64,000 nt of DNA, taken from NCBI GenBank assembly GCA_963576725.1, contig OY755240.1:29717932-29781931 (forward strand), written 5' to 3'. The stretch is from Azorinus chamasolen (Eukaryota; Mollusca; Bivalvia; Cardiida; Solecurtidae). Below are positions 1 through 9,750 of the stretch, piece after piece. The translations under genes and the position numbers were made by a program. The notes beneath the pieces were generated by a model that had not been told where the DNA came from, did not search any database, and saw only the letters and a list, made by a program, of their open reading frames with translations. Each line of letters starts with the position of its first letter. Positions within the stretch are counted from its first letter, which is position 1.

Positions 1-20
1 AGAGACATCTAGCATTCAGC

Positions 21-165
21 TTAACCCTTAACTCCATTCATACGCCTTTTAACGCCTTTAAAAACACAGAGAAGACCCAGATCCAGGCGGAATCATCTGA
101 TCTGGGTCTACTCTGTTTACAAAGACATCAGAAGGCGTCACTGTCGGGCAAAGAATTAAGTTAAG
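21..165 (-). mobile_element. MITE family A, short variant
   Basis: Begins TTAACCCTTAACTCC; hairpin reduced to AGACCCAGATC/GATCTGGGTCTACTCTG; right end decayed. Confidence 0.6.
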
Positions 166-272
166 ATGCGTTCAAAACAGAATGACGTGGTCTTCTGTAT
201 GGTGGCATGTTTCCTGTGATCACTTCGTGAAAAGATACGTGTTATTATGTATGGCTAATTATTTAGCGTTCT

Positions 273-489
273 TTAACCCATTCCCTCATATTGGCGCCTT
301 TTGACACTTCTGTAAAAGCCACTTTTTGAAACCATTGTGATAAATAGAGCAAAATAGATTTTCTCTATTTATCACAATGGTTTCAAACTACAAAATTCTA
401 AAAATTACCTTTTTCTAGTTAATGCTCCTTTTCGGTAGATTAATTCAAAGAGGTTTGGTCTAAAAGTAGCCTATGAGGTAATGGGTTAA
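273..489 (+). mobile_element. MITE family B
   Basis: TTAA at both ends; hairpin arms GAAACCATTGTGATAAATAG around an altered apex (AAAATAGATTTT). Ends in TAATGGGTTAA. Confidence 0.85.
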
Positions 490-950
490 AAGCCACGCGT
501 TCATATGCCACATGATTGCTGACATATTTATCAACACGTGGAATCTCGAGTATTTTCATCAAAAACCAGTTATAGATCTTAACATGATTTTGTCTTGTTG
601 TAGTCTCGAAATGTTTTGCCCAACGCCGAAAGTTGCTGAGAATGAAATTGAGGCTTTAATAATTTTAAAGACAATATTGTCTTAGATCTCTTTTCTTTTG
701 GAGACTTTTTTAGAATCATAAATGGTGAAAACTATTTAAATTAAACCGGAGATTTTAAATATAACTATATATCTTATATGTATTGTTTAAATATGCTAAA
801 CTTTATCCAATATTTACAGGCTGTTTTTTGTTTTAAAGTGTTATTGTTTTATGTTACTATAGTCGGCAAATAGCTTCTGATATAGCTAATGTTATTTGTT
901 GTAAACCCGGCTGAAAATAAAGCTTCTTGTATCTTGTATCTTGAGGAGAA
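490..950. other. No gene recognised
   Basis: AT-rich sequence without splice-bounded frames or repeats. Confidence 0.6.
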
Positions 951-1130
951 TTTAAGAGGACCCTTATCTCGCTATTGGCGACCTGACTCGCATTTGCAAA
1001 CATATTGGGTCCAGATAAGTCACCGAGTAACTCGGCGTCTCATCAGAATCCAAACTCCTTGGCACTCGGTCAATAGTTTCTCAAAAGCTTGATCGAATAG
1101 GAAACAGTCAAATTGCAAATAGCCAAGTAC
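951..1130 (+). mobile_element. MITE family C, decayed
   Basis: Contains GACCTGACTCGCATTTGCAA, the arm GGGTCCAGATAAG, apex CACCGAGTAACTCGG and the right flank CACTCGGTCAATAGTTTC shared with other C copies. A 67-codon frame here is part of the element. Confidence 0.75.
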
Positions 1131-1137
1131 AGTTGAA

Positions 1138-1273
1138 CCTTTCTTGAGCGCTCATAAAAGAGGCCCAGTAGGAGCTTTTTGCATTACTTTTGCCCTGTAT
1201 TAAGTAATCACCTGCTTTTTAAGACTCATCTGTTCAATAAATGTATGACCGCTTAAGGCAGGGTTCTACTGTA
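1138..1273. mobile_element. MITE family H
   Basis: TA plus CAGTTGAACC at the left, GGTTCTACTGTA at the right; core AGGAGCTTTTTGCATTAC, left arm largely lost. Confidence 0.7.
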
Positions 1274-1422
1274 TAAGGAGACGAAACTAAAGTATCAATC
1301 TGCAGTACATGTATATTCTGATTTCCTTTTCGTAATAGAGCTTCTCAATATGTGTCTTTGAATTCCATGAAGTTTTGCGTGTACAATTAAACGGACGAGC
1401 ATGAGCCCTTTTTCAGAATATT

Positions 1423-1662
1423 TTAACCCTTTTTCTGTTTAACATTTATGAAAAAATTAATGGCATAATGAATATTAATTAGATTAGATTTTATAATGGT
1501 ATACAAACACATGCTTTTCTAGCCATGATAGCAACTGTACATATCTATATTATTTCATAAGCAAACAGAGCAGACCCTGATCAGACGGCCCCTAGCCGTC
1601 TGATCAGGGTCTACTATGTTTGCATAGGCATGAAGACGCATTTATAGAAAGGAAAGGGTTAA
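1423..1662 (-). mobile_element. MITE family A
   Basis: TTAACCCTTTTTC to AAAGGGTTAA; hairpin with apex GGCCCCTAGCC, shorter than usual. Confidence 0.85.
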
Positions 1663-2065
1663 AGCATAGCATTTCGTAACATTGTTTTCTGATACTTTTA
1701 AGCGTTGAAAACAAAACAAGTAGAAGTCCAATGAAGCTTTAGCAAAATGTGTATGTATGGATTTATCATACAGTTACGACCTTTTAAGTTTGAAATATGC
1801 ATTTTTCACGTAATCAACTATGAGAACCATCACTACCAAGAGAGCACAGATATATGGCACTTTCACTTTGAATCATATACATATACATTGTATAGTACAC
1901 TCGCGTAGAACCATCGCACACCAGCGGGAAGGCTTCCTCGCCTCACGTGATCCGTTCGATTTACTATCATATATAACATGGTAATTCGGATGCATTCTGT
2001 TCAATATCTCTGTACATTATCTTTTTAGTTTATCAGGTGATAAGAGTCTACAGGAGTGCCAAAGG

Positions 2066-2307
2066 TTAACCATTTACTCCATACATATTCAATTAAAAAA
2101 TAATGACATAAAGAATATTAATTACATTATTTTTTCATAACAGCACATAGACACATGCATGCTTTGCCATGGAAGAATCTGTAGTATCATATCTACATAA
2201 GCAAACAGAGCAGACCCAGATCAGACGGCTCCTTAAGGAGCCGTCTGATCCGGGTCTGCTCCGTTTGCAAATGCACAGAAATGCGTATTTATGGTGTAAA
2301 GGGTGAA
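2066..2307 (-). mobile_element. MITE family A
   Basis: Left TTAACCATTTACTCC, right GTAAAGGGTGAA (terminal TTAA mutated). Its right part is duplicated downstream at 2390-2525. Confidence 0.8.
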
Positions 2308-2608
2308 CAGAATGAACAGTGAGTGGGAAAAACAAAGCTAGTAATGACATTTGTAATAATACTGTTTTATTTCAATTTGGAATAAGACTTAGTATCATAT
2401 CTATATTATATTCATAAGCAAACAGAGCAGACCCTGATCAGACGGCTCCCAAAGGAGCTGTCTGATCTGGGTCTACTCTGTTTGCAAATACACAGTAATG
2501 CGTATTTATGGGATAAAAGATTCTTTAATGAACAGTGAGTGGAAATAACAAAGTTAGTAATGCCATTTGTAATAATACTGTTTTATTTCAATCTGGAATA
2601 AGACTTAG
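2175..2608. repeat. ~216-bp tandem duplication including a MITE hairpin
   Basis: Both halves contain the end of a family A element and the same following unique sequence (AACAGTGAGTGG, TAATAATACTGTTTTATTTC, GGAATAAGACTTAGT at about 2375 and 2593). The flank was duplicated with the element, so this is a segment duplication, not a second insertion. Confidence 0.85.
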
Positions 2609-2651
2609 TTGACTGGGCAATATAAAAAAAATCAATATAACATTATACATG

Positions 2652-2828
2652 TTAACCCTACCCCCACTAACCGCGACCTGACTCGTGTTTGTCAACAGCT
2701 TAGATCCAGATGATACGATGAGTAACTCCACGTCGCGTCAGGATCTAAGCTGTTTGACACTCGGTCAATAGTTTCTCAAAAGCTAGTTCGATGGGACATA
2801 ATTTTTTTCACAGCAGAGTAAAGGTTAA
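2652..2828 (+). mobile_element. MITE family C
   Basis: TTAACCCTACCCCC to AAAGGTTAA; arms AGCTTAGATCCAGATG and GTCAGGATCTAAGCTG. Confidence 0.8.
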
Positions 2829-2840
2829 CAAGTCATGATA

Positions 2841-3116
2841 TTAACCCTTACAACGCTGAATTTGCAAATGGACTATTCCAAAATCCAAACAAGTCAAGCT
2901 GATGGTGAATATTTAGGGTTTTTTAACCCTAATTTTCAAATGGACTATTCCAAAATTCAAATAGGTCAGATTTATGGTGAATATTTAAGATATTTTCTAC
3001 AGAAAAGTGTAACATGACAAACAGTGCAGACCCTGATGAGAGGGCTCCTAGAAGAGCCCTCTCATCTGGGTCTACACTGTTTGTAAATGACCCCTGTCCC
3101 TCACAGTAAGAGTTAA
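2841..3116 (-). mobile_element. MITE family I with internal duplication
   Basis: TTAA to TTAA; hairpin AGAGGGCTCC/AGAGCCCTCT. The left flank block AATGGACTATTCCAAAAT with ATGGTGAATATTTA occurs twice, giving a chance 60-codon frame. Confidence 0.85.
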
Positions 3117-3120
3117 AGTA

Positions 3121-3300
3121 TTAACCCCTATTCCGCTATCAGCGACCTGTTTGTCATTTGCAAACAGTTTGGATCCAAATGAGACACCATGTAACTCGGT
3201 GCCTCATCAGGATCCAAGCTACAATTTGCATTTTTTCTCAAAGGCTTGAACGAATCGGAATTGAGTAAAATTGTACCGGGTCAGAGTTTAAGCAGCGATC
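3121..3300 (+). mobile_element. MITE family C
   Basis: TTAACCCCTATTCCGC, hairpin GGATCCAAATGAGACACC/GTGCCTCATCAGGATCC, flank GGCTTGAACGAATCGG. Right end unclear. Confidence 0.7.
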
Positions 3301-3336
3301 AATGTTTACAGTTAGTTTAACAGTTAAATCTTCATA

Positions 3337-3537
3337 TACAGTAAAAAATCCTCTAAACCGGCAGAGGAGAAAGTAGATACTTTCAGGTAGGTGGCTGCTT
3401 AATGCAGGGTGAAAGTCACGCAGAAAGCTACTAGATGAGCTTTCTGCATTCCTTTCACCCTGCATTAAGCTGCTACCTGTCTCTAAGACCGATATGTTTA
3501 CTAGATTTAACGTAGAGTTTAGAGGGGTTTGACTGTA
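3337..3537. mobile_element. MITE family E
   Basis: TA CAGTAAAAAATCCTCTAAA to GAGGGGTTTGACTG TA; core TTAATGCAGGGTGAAAGTC. Confidence 0.9.
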
Positions 3538-3611
3538 AAATGAAACACTGAGACATTGATAACGATCACATGTTATGTTGTGTTAGCTTGGTGTGTTAGT
3601 TAGTCACAGAT

Positions 3612-3653
3612 CGAGTCAATGGCCATTGTCATGGGTCAATGGCCATTGACTCG
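3612..3653. repeat. Perfect short inverted repeat
   Basis: 17-bp arms CGAGTCAATGGCCATTG around an 8-base loop; each arm itself holds the palindrome CAATGGCCATTG. Confidence 0.9.
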
Positions 3654-3896
3654 AAATTTAGGTACAAAATTTTCTCAGACGAAAGTCCGCACCCAGTAAA
3701 CATAGTATTTTATGCAAACTGCACAAACGATTTTCCCGCTCACCCAAAATAAACCCCTCCCAACATGCATAACGTAATAATTGTGTTATTTGTGTTAGCA
3801 GTATCAGTGCTTCATTAAGTAAGCTTTTATAATAATAATAATAATGCCATTGCAAGCGGAATTTGTGTCACCTGCTCTAGGAATCACATAACTAGC

Positions 3897-3922
3897 GTCT
3901 GTCTGTCTGTCTGTCTGTCTGT
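3897..3922. repeat. TCTG microsatellite
   Basis: Six uninterrupted copies of a tetranucleotide. Confidence 0.95.
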
Positions 3923-4079
3923 AAAGCTTTTTGCGTCAGTTGTTTTTGTCACACTTTGTCAGAGTCTATCAGTATTAGAAAACGGTGGTTTTGAAAAGAA
4001 ACAAGTTATCTCCCTTTCTATACAATTGATTAAGAGGTATACATGTATAATTCTACTCATACTAAGCGCCTCTTTGTTG

Positions 4080-4165
4080 GCATTTGCAAACAGCTTGGAT
4101 CCAGATTTGACACCAAGTAACTCAGTGTTTCGTCAGGAGTCAAGCTGTTTGACACTCGATAAGTG
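4080..4165 (+). mobile_element. MITE family C, 5' truncated
   Basis: Hairpin AGCTTGGATCCAGATTTG to AGGAGTCAAGCTG with CACTCGATAA after it. Confidence 0.65.
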
Positions 4166-4323
4166 TTAACCTTTAGCCGGCTGAGCAAATTATTTTTGCA
4201 ATTGTTTTCGAAAAAGACTATAGTTTATTTATAGCAACTAGTACATTAATACACGTACATGATATGACTATTAAATCATACAACTATAGTCTGTTTCTTT
4301 TTCAATCAAGTGCCAGTGGGTTA
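4166..4323. mobile_element. TTAA-flanked element with separate inverted arms
   Basis: TTAACCTTTAGCC to AGTGGGTTAA; arms GAAAAAGACTATAGTT and AACTATAGTCTGTTTC are about 65 bases apart. Probably a distinct TTAA family; lies in the 3' part of the death-domain gene. Confidence 0.6.
4224..4229 (-). promoter_or_regulatory. Candidate polyadenylation signal of the death-domain gene
   Basis: AATAAA on the minus strand, about 210 bases after the stop codon. It lies in a TTAA-flanked element, so the gene may use a transposon-supplied signal. No transcript evidence; low confidence. Confidence 0.25.
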
Positions 4324-4441
4324 AAATTGCGTAGATGAGAACTTTTCAAAATAACAAAATCTAACAGATGCAGTCTCTTAAGGCCAGTCGATAAATTTTA
4401 AAATAAATAACCTCTGTTTCTGACTTATCAACAATGTCATA

Positions 4442-4626
4442 TCAATTAACAACTGTTAGTATCTGTTTCTCTATTTTCTTGGCCACTTCGTTTTTCTTGA
4501 TTGTCCGGAGTGTGCGGACGAGTGCGTTCACCGAAGTCACCTTGCTCAGGCTCTTCCACTTGTCCAGCGATCGCAGCGCCATCTGCTCGGTTGGAGGGTG
4601 CACGCACTTGAAATCCATGTCTAGCA
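4442..4626 (-). CDS. Last coding exon, C-terminal half of death domain and stop
   Basis: 185 nt from acceptor GGTCTTTCAG to a TGA at 4442-4444; enters in phase 1, matching the previous exon. It shows the classic death-domain second half: PTEQMALRSLDKW (helix 4 with conserved Leu and Trp), SVNALVRTLRTI (helix 5) and NEVAKKIEKQIL (helix 6). The protein ends six residues after helix 6 region, so the domain is C-terminal, as in adaptor or receptor-type death-domain proteins. The match is by motif; subfamily (FADD, CRADD, UNC5-like and others) cannot be decided from sequence alone. Confidence 0.85.
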
Positions 4627-4730
4627 CTGAAAGACCAACAAAAACGTAGACATTACTTCTTTTATTCTGACATATGAACACAGGAATATTTTTGTATTGG
4701 TAAGAACTGTAGAGTGAGATCTGTTATTAA

Positions 4731-4810
4731 TTCATAAGCAAACAGAGCAGACACTAATCAAGCGAATCCTACAGGGGCTGTCAGATCTGACTCTACTCTG
4801 TTTGCAAAGG
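4731..4810 (-). mobile_element. MITE family A, hairpin only
   Basis: AAGCAAACAGAGCAGACACT to TCTACTCTGTTTGCAAAGG; no outer ends. Sits between the two death-domain exons. Confidence 0.75.
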
Positions 4811-4923
4811 GGTGACCTCTTTGGTGATCGCTTTACTGGTAATATATATGTTGGCATTTTTTGCCATATAAGGCGAGTGACCAAGAGCACGAGAAGTTGA
4901 AATTGGGCGATATTTGTACTTAC

Positions 4924-5046
4924 GATCTAAATCTTTGGAGCGCAGGCGCGGGTCCCTGGGTGGGTTAAAGGGAAGGTTGCGGTACATCTTGTCCCAGTCC
5001 TTACCGACTCCTGTAGCCGCCATGTCAATTGCCTCTCGTAGTGTGT
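4924..5046 (-). CDS. Third coding exon, N-terminal half of death domain
   Basis: 123 nt between acceptor TTTTTACAG and a consensus donor GTAAGT; phase 1 in and phase 1 out. Encodes residues from about 446: an acidic helix (DTLREAIDMAATG), then the GKDWDKMYRNLPF motif typical of death-domain helices 1-2 (conserved Trp and Leu), and a basic linker. Death domains are about 80-100 residue six-helix adaptors that pair with other death domains in innate-immune and apoptotic complexes. The open frame continues on both sides into intron, including a GA-rich tract upstream, which I exclude. Confidence 0.85.
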
Positions 5047-5100
5047 CTGTAAAAATACTGGATATCAATGTCTGATACATAGAAACAGGAGCATAGCTGA

Positions 5101-5215
5101 AGAAGTAAAAGTGTAAGAAAATAAAGGAAGAAGTAGGAGAAGGAAGAAAATGAAGAAATAAGAAGGGGAAAAGAAGAAGAAGAAGAGGGTGGGGGGAGGG
5201 GGGAGACGAAGAAGG
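5101..5215. repeat. Purine-rich (GAAGAA/GGGG) tract in an intron
   Basis: Nearly pure A/G on the plus strand, so a long polypyrimidine run on the transcribed strand just upstream of the acceptor at 5047. It may act as an extended pyrimidine tract for the death-domain exon. Confidence 0.7.
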
Positions 5216-5516
5216 TCGAGTAGACATTTCCTCTAGATGAACGATTCTAATTAGAAGAAAAAACATCACACAAATCTTGCTAACAGTGCTGACACAGATC
5301 AGCCATTGAGTGTCTATAGCAGCATCTCCCCTATATTGTTTGTAATTGACAAGAGCCATAACTAATTTGTTCACCCTCTGTCAACAGTTTCAGCTGGTCC
5401 AGACGCTACTTTTCAAAAGCCACTGGTCTATATCTACTGGTACACTGTTTGAACATCCTTACAACATGATGTGATGCGCCATACGCACATGACTTGCAAA
5501 ACCTTAAATTTTATAA

Positions 5517-5769
5517 ATTTAGCCCTTACCTCCTGATTATTTGTGTTAAAAACAATGGCATCGTGAATAATTAAATGATTTTTTATAAAGATTTATGAAC
5601 ACAGGATTGTTCTAGCTTGCCAGAAACTGAAGAATAAGACATAGATATATATAAATTCTGAAGCAAACAGAGCAGACCCAGATCAGACGGCTCCTACAGG
5701 AGCCGTCTGATCTGGGTCTACTCTGTTTGCAAAGGCGTGAAAAGTCGTGTCCATGATGAAAAGGGTTAA
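5517..5769 (-). mobile_element. MITE family A
   Basis: Full copy ending AAAGGGTTAA; arms are perfectly complementary here (AGACCCAGATCAGACGG both ways). Confidence 0.85.
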
Positions 5770-5847
5770 CTCAACTAGCCGCTCCAACAGAGAATCGTAA
5801 CAAAACAAATAATTCTGAGACCAGTCTAGTTGGCATCAGGTGAATGG

Positions 5848-6066
5848 CTAACCTTTAACAGGCTACGAACTAATCCGTGAGTAGTTTCTCAAACAGTTTG
5901 GATTCAGATGAGACGTCGAGTAACTATGTGTCTAATCAGGATCAAATATATTTGATACTCTGGTCAAATTAGTGAAAAGAAAAGAAGAGAAAAACTTAAG
6001 AATTGATGAAAGATGATATTTCTGCCGACGAGAATTTGACGACCATTTCTACCGGCGAGAGGTTAA
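5848..6066 (+). mobile_element. MITE family C, decayed
   Basis: TAACCTTTAACAGGCT, AACAGTTTGGATTCAGATG; right part without clear family match. Confidence 0.55.
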
Positions 6067-6071
6067 CCCCT

Positions 6072-6294
6072 TTAACCTTTAGCCTGCTATGGGCGGATGA
6101 GTGAATACCTATGCAAACAGTTTGGATCCAGATGAAACGCCGAGTAACTCGGCGTCTCATCAGGATCCAAACTGTTTGACACCTTGATTGCATTTTGGTA
6201 GACATATTGATTAGAGCTTGATTTTTGAAAATGTATTAGCCTATTAGGTGAAATTTTTTTGTAAAAATAATTTTGTCAGCAAGCTAAAGGTTAA
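6072..6294 (+). mobile_element. MITE family C, best full copy
   Basis: TTAACCTTTAGCCTGCT to AGCAAGCTAAAGGTTAA, with the family hairpin AGTTTGGATCCAGATGA, apex GCCGAGTAACTCGGC. TTAA at both ends. Confidence 0.9.
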
Positions 6295-6309
6295 ATGTGG
6301 GAAACGACT

Positions 6310-6395
6310 GTAATTGTATTTACAAACAGTTTAGACCCAGATCAGAGGGCTCCTAGAGGAGACCACTAATCACGGTCTGCACTGTAATTCATCCA
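6310..6395 (+). mobile_element. MITE family I hairpin, damaged
   Basis: ACAAACAGTTTAGACCCAG, GGGCTCCTAGAGGAG; right arm degraded. Confidence 0.6.
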
Positions 6396-6754
6396 AGCTC
6401 CTATTGCAATCTTATGCATTTCATATTGGACGGTCTCTATAGTTAAAAATGTAATGAATCATTTCATTTTGAATATTTGATCATTCAAAACGATTATACT
6501 TCGACAATGGCTCGTTATCGAGTTTCGGTTTACTTAACAAACACACTCACGAAAGAAAGTGTATTTTCTCTTCTTTTCTCTGTTTACCCCCATTTGTTTA
6601 CCATGTATTCACAGTCGCTTAATTTTGCCTGTTATTTAAACTTCACAATAGTTTCGTAATGTTCTTCTCAAATAGTTGTGTTTATAGCTTTGTAACCCTT
6701 TGCAATTCCACTTATTTCTACTCCGAGAACGTAAGTGACGCGCCTACAGAAAAA

Positions 6755-6985
6755 TAAACACATTTTCACGCATTTGCAAACAGAATAGACCCAGTTCAGA
6801 CGGCTCTATAGGAGCCGTCTGATAAGGGTCTGCTCTGTTTGCTAATGGACATTGGTGGATCTGTTTCCTTACTTTCTTAAATGGCAAAAATGTTCCACCA
6901 CCCATGTTTCATTATAATTATTTTGTCCATGAATATGCAGTAGGTATAGAAATTTAGAATAAACATAGAACAGGGAATGGGTTAA
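6755..6985 (+). mobile_element. MITE family A
   Basis: CACGCATTTGCAAACAG to CAGGGAATGGGTTAA; left terminus missing. Confidence 0.8.
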
Positions 6986-7078
6986 TCACAATGGAGGCAA
7001 ACTCAATTTATGGGTCACGTGACAGGCAAAGGAAACTCATACATGTGTAAACTGTGTAGACACAGATATTTCGATGAG

Positions 7079-7328
7079 ATAACCCTTTCCCTCATATAAA
7101 CGTGTTTTTACGCATCTGCAAACAGAGTAGACCCAGATCAGACGGTTCTTAGAGGAGCCGTTTGATCAGGGTCTGCTCTGTTTGCTAATGGAATTTTATA
7201 TATCTGTTTCTATACTTTCTAAAATGGCTACAATGTTCCACCTTCCAAGATTCATTATAACTATTTTGTCCATGAATATTAAGTAGGTATTGAAATTTGT
7301 AATAAACATAGAACAGGGAAAGGGTTAA
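7079..7328 (+). mobile_element. MITE family A
   Basis: ATAACCCTTTCCCTCAT to CAGGGAAAGGGTTAA; near full length. Confidence 0.9.
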
Positions 7329-7489
7329 GACGCGGAATCAGATCGGGGTCTGCGATATTTGCCACGCGTAAACAGCTTCAGAATTTCCACGACGGACAGG
7401 GCAGAGCCTGACCAACCAAATGCCAATTTAAAAGATGTGAATCTTTTGCAATTATCCGATGATTGCTTCCTTTATGATAACGGATAACA

Positions 7490-7969
7490 AGTTACTCCAT
7501 GAATGCTCATGCACGGAATAATGACACCAAGAATATTAATTATATTATCCCTTCGCTTGCTATTCGCGTCAATATACCTACCTGTAAATAGTGAAGACCC
7601 AGATGAGACAGCTCCTGCAGGAGCTGTCTCATCAGGGTCTGCACTATTTACCAGTTGATTGTGCAACCAGTGCACTCCACAGCAGTGATTGCACAGCGAA
7701 GTACTTGTACACAGTGAATATATATGTAATTATACAACAGGGCATGGGTAAAGAAGGAGAAATGTATTTTAAAATTCAGCAAGCGAAGGGTTAATTGTTA
7801 TAATAGCATATGTAAAGATGATTTTTTGGCCACGATAGAAACTGTAGAATCATATCTATATCATGTCATAAGCAAACAGAGAATATCCTGATCAGATGGC
7901 TGTTGTCTGATCTGGGTCTACTCTGTTTGCAAAGGCAAAGAAAGGCGTATTTCTGGAGTAAAGGGTTAA
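7490..7969 (-). mobile_element. MITE family A, split by a nested D element
   Basis: Left part TTACTCCATGAATGCTC to AATATTAATTATATTA, right part TTGTTATAATAGCATATG to GTAAAGGGTTAA. Together they form one A copy; D occupies 7545-7794. Confidence 0.85.
7545..7794 (+). mobile_element. MITE family D (nested in A)
   Basis: CCCTTCGCTTGCTATTCGC to AGCAAGCGAAGGG with TTAT/TTAA flanks. Hairpin GAAGACCCAGATGAGACAGC around a perfect CTCCTGCAGGAG apex. About 242 bp. Confidence 0.93.
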
Positions 7970-8169
7970 AACGAAATAAATAGGAATGTTTTCCATGCAT
8001 GTCGCACGATACGTGTAAAATAGCATATACGTCACACATTAACCCTCGCATTTGCAAACAGATTAGATCCAGATGAGATCTACCGTTTGCTTCATATTGT
8101 CCACCAAATAAGTCGCTCAAACTACTCTTAGGAACAAGTCTACTTAGTAGACTCCGGTCAGAAGTCACG

Positions 8170-8840
8170 TTCTGTGTGACCAGTGTACGTGTATAACAAC
8201 ATGGGAAAAGAAACGTATCGAGAGATCAATACAACAATAATGTAATAGCATGCTATGTGACAGGTGTATAGCTACAGTAAAACTCGATTATTCCCACTCT
8301 CAAATACGTACCATTATCGATCTTTGAGACAGGTGGCAGCTTAATGCAAGATGAAAGTCACGCAGAAAGCTCCTATAGGAGCTTTCTGCATGACTTCCAT
8401 TCTGCATTAAGCAGTCTCCTGCTTAAAATCGTCTAAACGTCATGTTTCTATACTAAAATTTCGGTTTTACTGTATATGGCAAAAACATACGTATCTAGGG
8501 ATTACTGGAACATTACTATAAGTCTACATGGCAGGTGTATAACTACATGTACATGACAAAATAAACATATCAAGGGATCAATGCAACAATAATGCAATAA
8601 CAAGCTATGTGACAGGCGTATAGCTACATGGAAGAACATGTAGAGGAATCAATACAACAATAATGTAATAACAAGCTATGTGACAGGTATATAACTACAT
8701 GGAAAATAAACATATCGAAGGATCAATGCAACAATAACGCAATAACAAGCTATGTGACAAGCGTATAACTACATGGAAAAAGAAACATGTCGAGGGATCT
8801 ATGATGGAATAACGTTCTACGTGACAGGTATATCTTGAAA
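8170..8840. repeat. Degenerate ~70-bp minisatellite
   Basis: The motif GCTATGTGACAGG.GTATA with ACATGGAA, AAACAT and GGGATCAATGCAACAA recurs near 8185, 8254, 8611, 8680, 8750 and 8818. A family E element (8273-8474) splits the array. Confidence 0.8.
8273..8474. mobile_element. MITE family E, inside the 70-bp array
   Basis: TA CAGTAAAACTCG to TCGGTTTTACTG TA; core GAAAGCTCCTATAGGAGC. Confidence 0.9.
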
Positions 8841-8845
8841 TAAGG

Positions 8846-8895
8846 GAGCTATTCTTGAAAATGTTGAAATTTACACAACTTATCTGGGCCTCTGG
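8846..8895. mobile_element. Family J, right arm only
   Basis: GGAGCTATTCTTGAAAATG and TATCTGGGCCTCTGG match the outer arm of J; joins directly to the start of the satellite. Confidence 0.6.
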
Positions 8896-9750
8896 ATTAA
8901 CATGTAAAATATAGCTATGCTTAGTGAAAACGAAAAACGAATAGCAGGATCTGTTTTCTACAATAGATAAGAAACATGTTCCAAAAGTCACCAAGTGTGA
9001 CAAGTAGAGTGTGAGAACTGAATACAGAGTGCTTACTAGTGCAATAACACGTAGAGTGAGAACTGAAGATAGCGTGTCTACTAGTGCAACAAGTAGAGTG
9101 TGAGAACTGAAGACAGTGTACTTACTAGTGTAACAAGTAAAGTGTGAGAACAGAAGACAGCGTGCTTACTAGTGAAACAACAAGTAAAGTGTGAGAACTG
9201 AAGACAGCGTGCTTACTAGTGTAACAAGTAGAGCGTGAGAACTGAGACAGCGTTTTTACAAGTGTAACACGTAGAAAGTGAAAACTGAAGACAGCGTGTT
9301 TTCTAGTGTTACAAGTAGAGCGTGAGAACTGAAGATAATGTGCTTACTAGTGTAACAAGTAGAGTTTGAGACCTGAAGACAGCATGTTTACCAGTGCAAC
9401 AGTGAGAACTTAAGAGAGCGTGCTTTACAAGTGTAACAAGTAGAGTGTGAGAACTGAAGACAGCGTGTTTACTAGTTGTAACAAGTAGGGAGTGAGAACT
9501 GAAGACAGTATGTTTACTATAGCAACAAGTAGAGTGTAAGAACTGAAGACGGCGTGATTACTATTGCAACTAGTAGAGTGTGAGAACTGAAGACAGCGTG
9601 CTTTACTAGTGTAACACGTAGAAAGTGAGAACTGAAGACAGTATGCTTACTATTGCAACAAGTAGAGTGTAAGAACTGAAGACATCATGTGTACTAGTGT
9701 AACAAGTAGAGAGTGAGAACTGAAGACAGTATGTTGTCTATTGCAACAAG

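Noticed and set aside
4434..4649. Plus-strand frame opposite the last death-domain exon
   Set aside because: Antisense shadow of a well-supported exon.
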